Shown: positions 14,964 to 20,161 of the stretch, one piece after another | How the letters are laid out: each line of letters starts with the position of its first letter | Position numbering within the stretch: the first letter of the stretch is position 1 | NCBI GenBank assembly: GCA_959027945.1 | Contig: CAUFRO010000037.1 | Location: 1 to 20,161 of the forward strand | DNA: 20,161 nt | Direction: 5' to 3' | Origin: an uncultured Collinsella sp. | GTDB taxonomy: Bacteria; Actinomycetota; Coriobacteriia; Coriobacteriales; Coriobacteriaceae | Translations under genes and position numbers: made by a program | The notes under the pieces: model-generated | Databases searched by the model: none | What the model saw: only the letters and a program-made list of their open reading frames with translations | What the model was told of the DNA's origin: nothing

Positions 14964-15659
14964 TTATTCGATTATGTAGCCAACGCCCCAGACGTTTTTG
15001 ATAAAGCGCGGCTTTTGAGCATCGTCGCCGATCTTTTCACGCAGATGGCGGATGTGCACCATCACCGTATTGTTGGAGCCGGGCATAAAATCCTCGTTCC
15101 ACACCGCGCGGAACAGGTCCCCCACGGCCACCACGCTGCCACGATGCTCGACCAGATACAGCAAGATGGAATACTCGATGGGCGTGAGGCGCACCGGTGC
15201 ACCGTCCACCGTCACACAACGAGCGTCGCGGTTGATCTCGAGGCCGTCGAGCTGGATGGTCGGCGACTCGACCGCCTGTGCGCGGCTGTCGTAGCTAGTG
15301 TAACGACGGAGCTGAGCATGAACGCGCGCAATGAGCTCCAGCGGACGGAACGGCTTGACCACGTAATCGTCTGCGCCCAACGAGAGGCCCTCGATCTTGT
15401 CATGTTGGGCATCGCGCGCCGTCAGCATAATAACGGGATAGGTATGGCTAGCGCGGATGGTGCGCAGCAGCTCAAAGCCGTCGATATCGGGCAGCATGAC
15501 GTCCAGCAGCGCCAGATCGAACTCCTGCTCCAAAATCGCCTTGGCAGCATCTGCGCCGCTATAGGCAATCTGCACATCAAAGCCCTCTTTTGTAAGGTAG
15601 ATACCGACCAGGTCGGCGATGGCCTTCTCATCATCAACTACCAAAATGCGCTCGTTCAT
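14964..15659 (-). CDS. VanR-like OmpR-family response regulator
   Basis: A DNA-binding response regulator of 231 residues. The receiver domain has the acidic pocket DDE (9-11), D53 in LLDVMLPD, T80 and K102. GADDYVVKPFRPLELIARVHAQLRRY closely matches VanR. The C-terminal winged helix includes LTPIEYSILLYLVEHRG, then SNNTVMVHIRHLREKIGD and KNVWGVGYIIE, again VanR-like. The ATG has GAGAGGAG about 7 bases upstream. It is transcribed divergently from the D,D-carboxypeptidase across a 200-base gap, with the VanS-like kinase downstream. The family regulates cell-wall genes; control of the facing carboxypeptidase is likely but inferred from layout. Confidence 0.93.
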   Translation of the reverse strand: MNERILVVDDEKAIADLVGIYLTKEGFDVQIAYSGADAAKAILEQEFDLALLDVMLPDIDGFELLRTIRASHTYPVIMLTARDAQHDKIEGLSLGADDYVVKPFRPLELIARVHAQLRRYTSYDSRAQAVESPTIQLDGLEINRDARCVTVDGAPVRLTPIEYSILLYLVEHRGSVVAVGDLFRAVWNEDFMPGSNNTVMVHIRHLREKIGDDAQKPRFIKNVWGVGYIIE

Positions 15660-15679
15660 GCGTGCTCCTCTCGCGCTCC

Positions 15680-15740
15680 ATTATGCCCGAGGCAGTGTGC
15701 GCCACACACAACAAGCGCGGGCGATTAAGTCGACCTTAAG
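15680..15740. promoter_or_regulatory. Divergent control region with 11-base direct repeat
   Basis: TTAAG occurs at 15725-15729 and 15736-15740, an 11-base interval typical of OmpR-family tandem sites; with CTTAA it also forms an inverted repeat around GTCGAC. CATAAT on the minus strand (15685-15680) is a possible -10 for the VanR-like gene, with GTGTG/CACAC arms just upstream of it (15694-15706). No convincing -35 was found. Confidence 0.4.
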
Positions 15741-15790
15741 CACCTATATGTCCGTTCGGGCGCAGACATGGGCCGCGCACGCCCGCGCAC

Positions 15791-15819
15791 TGATTGTCCG
15801 CGCCGGTAAACGATATACT
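15791..15819 (+). promoter_or_regulatory. Candidate promoter of the D,D-carboxypeptidase
   Basis: TATACT (15814-15819) is a good -10. The -35 is poor: TGATTG (15791-15796) at 17 bases or TTGTCC (15794-15799) at 14. A weak -35 is what one expects for a promoter needing an activator, and the TTAAG repeat lies about 50 bases further upstream. Transcript start would be near 15826, about 33 bases before the GTG start. Confidence 0.4.
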
Positions 15820-15858
15820 TTGAACTCTAAAGAGACCATCCCGTCGAAAGCGAAATCT

Positions 15859-17199
15859 GTGAAGACCCTTAGTTCTCTTGTAAAGCGCTCCGCGCAACTG
15901 ACCACCGGCATTGCCTGCGCTCTCGCCCTTGCTGCCGGTGCGCCGTCTATCGCCAATGCCCAGGTGCTTACGACCGATATCGTTTGCGGTAAGACCGCCG
16001 ACGCCCGCGGCATCACGGCCGATAATCTGCCCGATATCGATGCGACCAACGCCATCGTCATGAGTAAGGACGGTTCCATCTATTACGCCCGCAGTGCCGA
16101 CGAGCAGGTCAAGATCGCCTCAATCACCAAGGTCATGACCGCAATCTTGACCATCGAGAACTGCAAGATGGACGAGAAGGTCACGGTGAGCAGCGCCGCG
16201 GCAACCGTGGGCAATTCGACCGCCGGCCTGCTCGAAGGCGACGAGCTCACAGTGGAACAGGCCCTGCGCGGTCTGATGATTCCCTCGGGCAATGACGCCG
16301 CCATCGTGCTTGCCGAGCATGTGGGCAAAAAGATCGACCCCAAGACCAAAGATGCTGAGGCCACGTTTGTCAAGGCCATGAACGAGCGCGCTAAAGAGCT
16401 CGGCTGCACGGGAACTCTTTTTGAGAATCCGCACGGTCTGGACTTTGATGAGTGGGCCGGCGACATGCACTCGACCGCGCACGATGCGGCCCTGATGATG
16501 CAGGAAGCAATGAAGAGCGATGCGTTCCGCGAGATCGTGGCGAGCGATGATTCCTGGATTGAGGTTACAGGCGCCGATGGCTCCGACCACTCACATTCAA
16601 TGGATACGCACAACGAGCTGCTGGGGCAGGACGGCAATATCGGCGGCAAGACCGGCACTACCGACGATGCCGGCTACTGCTTTACGGCAGCCTACGACCG
16701 CGATGGCGACGAGACCTATACCGTCGTTTTGAACTCCAGCACCAACGACCAGCGCTTTGCCGACACGGCCGCCCTTGCCAACTGGTACTACGGCCACAAG
16801 GTGACGGTTGCGATCGCCAACACGCAGGAAAAGACCGCCAACGGCAATCCGCTCATCGCGCGCATAAGCCAGACCGACTGGACGGACAAGACGATCGACG
16901 CCACACTCGCCGATCCCGCAGCTCAGGCGACCATCTTTTCGCTTGCCGGAGAAGTAACCGAAAAGGTTGCCTACGATGACCTTTCGGGCACGGTGCATGT
17001 GGGCGACAAAGTAGGTAGCCTCACGCTCAAACAAGACGGCATCAAGGTCGTTGTCACGGATTTGGTTGCCGATGAGGAAGGCTCGGGGCCGAATCCCATT
17101 GAATGGCTTCTTGTGAAGCTCGACCGCCTGAGTCGTCGCATCGAAAACCGTCCGCTTGCGGCAGAAAGCGAAACCGTAGCCAAGGCACCCGAGGTGTAG
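15859..17199 (+). CDS. Secreted D-alanyl-D-alanine carboxypeptidase (S11, PBP5-like)
   Basis: A penicillin-binding protein of 446 residues that removes the last D-Ala from peptidoglycan stem peptides outside the membrane. A signal peptide (MKTLSSLVKRSAQ start, hydrophobic ITCACALALAAG-like core, cleavage after ANA at about 34) supports the GTG start at 15859. The Shine-Dalgarno is weak (GAAAG), and upstream frames lack a sensible start. Catalytic motifs are SITK (88-91), SGN (143-145) and KTG (264-266). A C-terminal beta domain (about 310-405) follows, then an amphipathic helix (PIEWLLVKLDRLSRRI, about 413-428) that may anchor it to the membrane as in PBP5. It is the only clear plus-strand gene, divergent from a VanR/VanS-like pair and ending at a strong terminator. 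Confidence 0.94.
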   Translation: MKTLSSLVKRSAQLTTGIACALALAAGAPSIANAQVLTTDIVCGKTADARGITADNLPDIDATNAIVMSKDGSIYYARSADEQVKIASITKVMTAILTIENCKMDEKVTVSSAAATVGNSTAGLLEGDELTVEQALRGLMIPSGNDAAIVLAEHVGKKIDPKTKDAEATFVKAMNERAKELGCTGTLFENPHGLDFDEWAGDMHSTAHDAALMMQEAMKSDAFREIVASDDSWIEVTGADGSDHSHSMDTHNELLGQDGNIGGKTGTTDDAGYCFTAAYDRDGDETYTVVLNSSTNDQRFADTAALANWYYGHKVTVAIANTQEKTANGNPLIARISQTDWTDKTIDATLADPAAQATIFSLAGEVTEKVAYDDLSGTVHVGDKVGSLTLKQDGIKVVVTDLVADEEGSGPNPIEWLLVKLDRLSRRIENRPLAAESETVAKAPEV

Positions 17200-17223
17200 G
17201 ATCGAAGAACAATACGCTCGCTG

Positions 17224-17255
17224 AAAGGAGACGTCCGAAAGGATGCCTCCTTTTT
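17224..17255 (+). terminator. Intrinsic terminator of the D,D-carboxypeptidase
   Basis: AAAGGAG (17224-17230) pairs with CTCCTTT, and inside it CGTCC and GGATG pair around a GAAA tetraloop, with a single A-C mismatch between the two stem parts. The stem runs into TTTTT. It begins 25 bases past the stop codon. Very convincing. Confidence 0.88.
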
Positions 17256-17279
17256 GAGGGTTCGAATCCCCAGCCGCCA
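17256..17279 (+). other. Orphan tRNA 3'-end-like fragment
   Basis: GAGGGTTCGAATCCCCAGC followed by CGCCA looks like the T-arm and CCA end of a tRNA on the plus strand. It matches the T-arm and 3' end of the neighbouring tRNA-Ser (minus strand) over GGGTTCGAATCCCCAGC, but lacks the next four acceptor bases (TCTC). No D-arm or anticodon arm lies before it; that space is the carboxypeptidase terminator. It may be a tRNA relic or a trace of site-specific integration. Confidence 0.5.
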
Positions 17280-17290
17280 TTCTTGATAAT

Positions 17291-17316
17291 AAAAAAGGGC
17301 CCCAAATGGGACCCTT
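17291..17316 (-). terminator. Intrinsic terminator of tRNA-Ser
   Basis: On the minus strand AAGGGTCCC (17316-17308) pairs with GGGGCCCTT (17303-17295) as nine base pairs, including one G-U, around the loop ATTT. T bases continue after the stem to 17291. It starts 15 bases past the tRNA CCA end. Confidence 0.9.
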
Positions 17317-17330
17317 CTACAAATTCATAC

Positions 17331-17421
17331 TGGCGGAGAGCTGGGGATTCGAACCCCAGATGCCCTTTTGGGGCATACTCGCTTAGCAGGCGAGCACCTT
17401 CGGCCTCTCGGTCAGCTCTCC
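17331..17421 (-). tRNA. tRNA-Ser (anticodon GCU)
   Basis: The 5' acceptor GGAGAGC (17421-17415) pairs with GCTCTCC, followed by discriminator G and an encoded CCA (17333-17331). The anticodon loop CTGCTAA (17389-17383) carries GCU, reading AGC and AGU codons. A long variable arm (ATGCCCC/AAAA/GGGCAT) marks a class II tRNA, and the T-arm TGGGGTTCGAATCCCCA is canonical. All stems pair well. The gene is convergent with the D,D-carboxypeptidase. Confidence 0.97.
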
Positions 17422-17515
17422 GTAACAGCCGTTCTATAGTAACCAAACAGCCGAAGTTGAGCAAGAGGGAATTTTCTAATTGCCTAGCGGCCTTTCCTCC
17501 TTGCAGTTTTCGCCC

Positions 17516-19957
17516 CTACCCCAGCGAGCGATTGAGGGAGCCGAGCTCATCGTTGCCCATGGTGCGCCACATTTGGAAGATGCAGACGCGCGCCAGGAAA
17601 AAGAAGCCGCTATCGACCAACTGCACGGCAGCATTCGCCAGCTGGTTGGCCACGGCGGACACGGGAGGCAATTCAAGCCCAGCCTTGCGGATGGTCTCGA
17701 CGGCCTCCTCAAACGTCGGAGGCTCATTGACACCCATCTCATTCATAAGGCCCTGCATTTCCTCCAGTGCGTTGCTACCCGACTCCTCGCCGCGCGGTAC
17801 CAGGCGGTAGCATGCCAGCGCGAGCTCGAGCTGGTCGCAGTTCCAATAGGCAAACGCCAAGCGATAGAACAGATAACCGATTGCGGAACGGTCGCTGGCA
17901 ATGCGCAGGCCGTGGCGCGCCACCTCGATAATCTCGTCAAAGCGTTCCAGGCGCGCCAACACGTTGATGAGCGCAAAGTGCGATTGCATGGACGAGCGAG
18001 CCAGATCGTAAAGACGACGCACCTCGGGCAATGCCCGTTCAAAATCCTCCTGATCGGCGTAATAACTGCAGATCTCGTGCTGAGCAAAGTAGAGCGCGTC
18101 GGGAGCGCGCAGGATGCGCACCGAGCGATCTTCCTCCATTACCGGCAGCACCATACGCACCAGCTGGTTGTCGCAAAACTGCGTCTGAACCGGACCCGTT
18201 GCCAAAAGCTCGGCGACGGCGCACTTTGCCTCCAGCTCCTCAACAAGACGGGAGAAGCCCTCAAACGCACTTGCATGGTCAACTTTTACCTGCTCGCGCA
18301 ACTCAACGACGCGCGCCACATACGGGTCATCGTCCTCCTCCATGACCTCTAGCTCATCAGCCGTATCGGCAAGCAGCAGGTCGCGCAACGCCGGAGGCAG
18401 CGAACGGTGGTCGTCACGCGGGCGAGCGTGAACCTCCGCAGGCTCAATCGCATCCGGTGCGTCCGACTCATATGCCTCAAGCATGCGCTTGCACGGCATA
18501 TCGTCCATGTCCATGCTCTCAAGATCCTTGGCGACAGGCACGCAATTGGCCAGATAGGCCGCACGCCCAAAGGAATATGTTGCAATGACGCGCTCGCCCC
18601 GCTCGCCGTCGGGAGCCGCAATCTGAACATAGCAGCGCGAAATGCAGGCACCTGCGGCAAAACACGCCGCCGCAAGCGTAAGCGCCACGCGCGCGTCGTG
18701 CTCCGCGGCCCAAGTCGCGCGCATGTCCACGTCTAGCTCGCGCCAGACGTCATCCTGAGCGTCGTATTCACGTTGCGGCATGGCATCCACGACAGAGCGC
18801 CCAAACCGAACGAGCATAATCCCCTCGGCAACGTTTGCCCGATAGGTATAGTCGAGCCGTGTGACCACGTTGAGTGCCTCGACGATATGCGCGAAGCGGG
18901 TGCGCACGTCCCACTCACCGCCCGGCTGACAAGTCACCGTCCCCGGTTTGGCCCATGGGTTATCGCTCGAGGTCGTATCGAGCAGTCGAGGAACATCGTT
19001 GGTCGTCTTGGCAATATGCCACGCGTCAAAGAGCGCACAACCCTCAAAGCTCGGCGAGGACGCCGCGGGGACCAATCCAGCCCCAATGCGCTCAAGGATG
19101 CCGGAGAGGCGGTTGAGATGGCACTCGACGGCAAGCAGCATGTCAATCTCGTCCTGGTCCAGCAGACTACGATCAAAATTGAGATAGAAAAGCTTTGAGC
19201 GGTCGATGCGCGCTAGGCTCATTTCGGACTTGGCAGCAATGGTGCGCAGGCGGGGCAAGTCAATCTCGCTCATCAGGGCGGCGGCATAACGCTCGATACC
19301 GCTCGGATTCTCGGCATGGTCAACACGGTAAAGCAGCGTCTCGATAGCATCGGGGAGCGGCGCCGTGTCAAAGCCCAAAAACACCTCGACCGGCTCGGGC
19401 AACTTTACGAGTTTGATCTTGTCGACAGCGTTTTGCATGTCTGCATCGAGACCGTCGACGCCCGCCGTGTTCGCAATAGTGCTTTCGGAGTTGGCAAATA
19501 TCACGTAGCGCAAGAACATCGAGGCCATAAACTCGCCGTAAGGAAGGGCGCGGGTCGAATTCCATGTCTCGAGGTCGGACTGCTCGCGCATGGGGCCTTC
19601 GGGAGAGCCGGCAGTTCGCGCACACGCGCGCATTGCTCCGTTGGCCTCCCTCACCATAATCTCGCCAATACTGGAATCGGACTCGTGAAGGACCAGCTCC
19701 ATGTCGGGGTCCTCGGGCAACGGTGCTTCCCGAACAGGGCGGTCAACCTTATAAACCTTGCCCGACACGCTCACGTAGCCCAAGAGCGATATGTGGCTTT
19801 TGCCGACGAATTCGACGACGTAGCACGACTCTTTAGGATCCTCGCCAAAGACTTTCCAGACAACACCATACGAGCGCCCCGCAGGCTGCTCGGGCATCGA
19901 TGGAAAACGCTTTTTGGGATCGAAAAACCTGAGCTTGTATGTCGGACGCTCTGCCAC
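17516..19957 (-). CDS. Large protein of unknown function with TPR-like C-terminus
   Basis: An 813-residue, acidic, apparently cytosolic protein with no signal peptide or membrane helix. I do not recognise its family. The N-terminus (about 1-75, YKLRFFDPKKRF to SGKVYKVDRPV) looks like a small beta-rich domain. A long middle part (about 130-500) has no familiar catalytic motif. A very acidic linker (about 535-560, TADELEVMEEDDDPY) follows. From about 618 to 725, helical repeats with alternating small and aromatic residues (ICSYYADQEDFERALPEVRRLY, LINVLARLERFDEIIEVARHGL, LFYRLAFAYWNCDQLELALACY) resemble three TPR units, so it may bind partner proteins. The GTG start at 19957 has AGGGTGA 6 bases upstream. 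It stands alone between two tRNA genes and has no obvious terminator. Confidence 0.85.
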   Translation of the reverse strand: MAERPTYKLRFFDPKKRFPSMPEQPAGRSYGVVWKVFGEDPKESCYVVEFVGKSHISLLGYVSVSGKVYKVDRPVREAPLPEDPDMELVLHESDSSIGEIMVREANGAMRACARTAGSPEGPMREQSDLETWNSTRALPYGEFMASMFLRYVIFANSESTIANTAGVDGLDADMQNAVDKIKLVKLPEPVEVFLGFDTAPLPDAIETLLYRVDHAENPSGIERYAAALMSEIDLPRLRTIAAKSEMSLARIDRSKLFYLNFDRSLLDQDEIDMLLAVECHLNRLSGILERIGAGLVPAASSPSFEGCALFDAWHIAKTTNDVPRLLDTTSSDNPWAKPGTVTCQPGGEWDVRTRFAHIVEALNVVTRLDYTYRANVAEGIMLVRFGRSVVDAMPQREYDAQDDVWRELDVDMRATWAAEHDARVALTLAAACFAAGACISRCYVQIAAPDGERGERVIATYSFGRAAYLANCVPVAKDLESMDMDDMPCKRMLEAYESDAPDAIEPAEVHARPRDDHRSLPPALRDLLLADTADELEVMEEDDDPYVARVVELREQVKVDHASAFEGFSRLVEELEAKCAVAELLATGPVQTQFCDNQLVRMVLPVMEEDRSVRILRAPDALYFAQHEICSYYADQEDFERALPEVRRLYDLARSSMQSHFALINVLARLERFDEIIEVARHGLRIASDRSAIGYLFYRLAFAYWNCDQLELALACYRLVPRGEESGSNALEEMQGLMNEMGVNEPPTFEEAVETIRKAGLELPPVSAVANQLANAAVQLVDSGFFFLARVCIFQMWRTMGNDELGSLNRSLG

Positions 19958-19994
19958 GAAATATCACCCTGATCGGTCGTCTAGAGAAGGAGCG

Positions 19995-20013
19995 GTCGCG
20001 GATGGGCCGCGAC
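19995..20013. repeat. GC-rich hairpin in the leader of the 813-residue gene
   Basis: GTCGCGG (19995-20001) and CCGCGAC (20007-20013) pair perfectly around a 5-base loop. It lies about 40 bases before the GTG start, downstream of a possible -10, TAAGAT (minus strand, about 20029-20024). There is no T-run, so it is not a terminator. It may affect mRNA stability or be a regulator site. Confidence 0.4.
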
Positions 20014-20077
20014 ACCTACTCGGAATCTTACACGAGTCGATAAGAAATAGTCCGCTTCACGCTCGCGCCTCGACCGA

Positions 20078-20088
20078 GGTTCGAATCC
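20078..20088 (+). other. tRNA T-arm-like motif downstream of a tRNA
   Basis: GGTTCGAATCC matches a tRNA T-arm core read on the plus strand. The flanks (CGACCGA before, ATGCATGG after) do not pair as a full T-arm or give a CCA end. It repeats the pattern at 17256-17279: a plus-strand T-arm fragment just past the terminator of a minus-strand tRNA. It could be chance, since the motif is only 11 bases. Confidence 0.3.
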
Positions 20089-20101
20089 ATGCATGGTTGT
20101 C

Positions 20102-20131
20102 AAAAAGAAAAGCCCCCGTTTCCGGAGGCTT
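20102..20131 (-). terminator. Intrinsic terminator of the right-edge tRNA
   Basis: On the minus strand AAGCCTCCG (20131-20123), loop GAAA, CGGGGGCTT (20118-20110) forms a 9-bp stem with one U-G pair, followed by TTCTTTTT. The GNRA loop and T-run make this convincing. It begins 10 bases past the CCA end of the partial tRNA. Confidence 0.88.
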
Positions 20132-20141
20132 CAAGCTCAAG

Positions 20142-20161
20142 TGGTGCGGCGTATAGGATTC
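20142..20161 (-). tRNA. tRNA 3' end, cut by the window edge
   Basis: The minus strand reads GAAT (end of the T-loop), CCTAT (3' side of the T-stem), ACGCCGC (3' acceptor strand), discriminator A and CCA. The expected 5' acceptor GCGGCGT lies outside the window, so the amino acid cannot be named. The strong terminator ten bases downstream supports a real tRNA gene. Confidence 0.7.

Noticed and set aside
13700..17199. A vancomycin-resistance cluster
   Set aside because: Only VanR/VanS-like regulators and a serine carboxypeptidase are present; no ligase, VanH-type dehydrogenase or VanX-type dipeptidase is seen.
17200..17279. A complete plus-strand tRNA ending at 17279
   Set aside because: Only the T-arm and CCA-like end exist; no D-arm or anticodon arm, and the preceding bases form a terminator hairpin.
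17460..17515. Terminator after the 813-residue gene
   Set aside because: Only a short GGCCG/CTAGG-type partial pairing; no stable stem with a T-run.

Overview
The window looks like chromosomal DNA of a high-GC, Gram-positive-type actinobacterium, most likely a gut Coriobacteriia of the Collinsella type. This is inferred from the GC-rich codon third positions, the Gram-positive CpsC/CpsD/CpsB-style tyrosine kinase module, tandem YhgE/Pip proteins, VanR/VanS-like regulators and GGGGAC/GGGAC-containing intergenic repeats. No database search was possible, so the taxon is a guess. Almost every gene is on the minus strand; the one clear plus-strand protein gene is a D,D-carboxypeptidase.

Right to left, following minus-strand transcription: the 3' end of a tRNA with its terminator sits at the right edge (about 20102-20161). 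An 813-residue protein of unknown function with a TPR-like C-terminus follows (17516-19957). A complete tRNA-Ser(GCU) with terminator lies at 17291-17421, with an inverted tRNA 3'-end fragment beside it. The plus-strand secreted D,D-carboxypeptidase (15859-17199) ends at its own terminator and starts divergently from a VanR-like/VanS-like pair (15659 to 13700). Next comes a phosphate-type module, pstB then a PhoB-like regulator then a PhoR-like kinase (13596 to 10500), with no pstS, pstC or pstA in view.

A compact operon then encodes a Wzz/CpsC-type membrane activator, a CpsD-type BY-kinase and a CpsB-type PHP phosphatase (10304 to 8240), with no glycosyltransferases. It is followed by an ElaA/YjcF-like acetyltransferase bracketed by GGGAC-type repeat pieces. 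The Hsp90 gene htpG (5472-7496) has an intrinsic terminator inside its apparent 5' leader. Downstream of htpG lies a roughly 240-base gap with a striking long inverted repeat of two self-complementary halves (REPIN/BIME-like). The left end holds a translationally coupled pair of large YhgE/Pip-family membrane proteins (5195 to 189) and then a non-coding tail with two strong hairpins.

Together the genes form a cell-envelope and stress block: envelope-sensing two-component systems, peptidoglycan trimming, polysaccharide-assembly phosphosignalling, large envelope-spanning membrane proteins and a chaperone. The strongest candidates for new biology are the VanRS-like pair facing a D,D-carboxypeptidase with a direct-repeat candidate operator, the terminator in the htpG leader, the stand-alone BY-kinase cycle, the uncharacterised 813-residue protein, and the REPIN-like element. 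I found no CRISPR array, insertion sequence, integrase or transposase.
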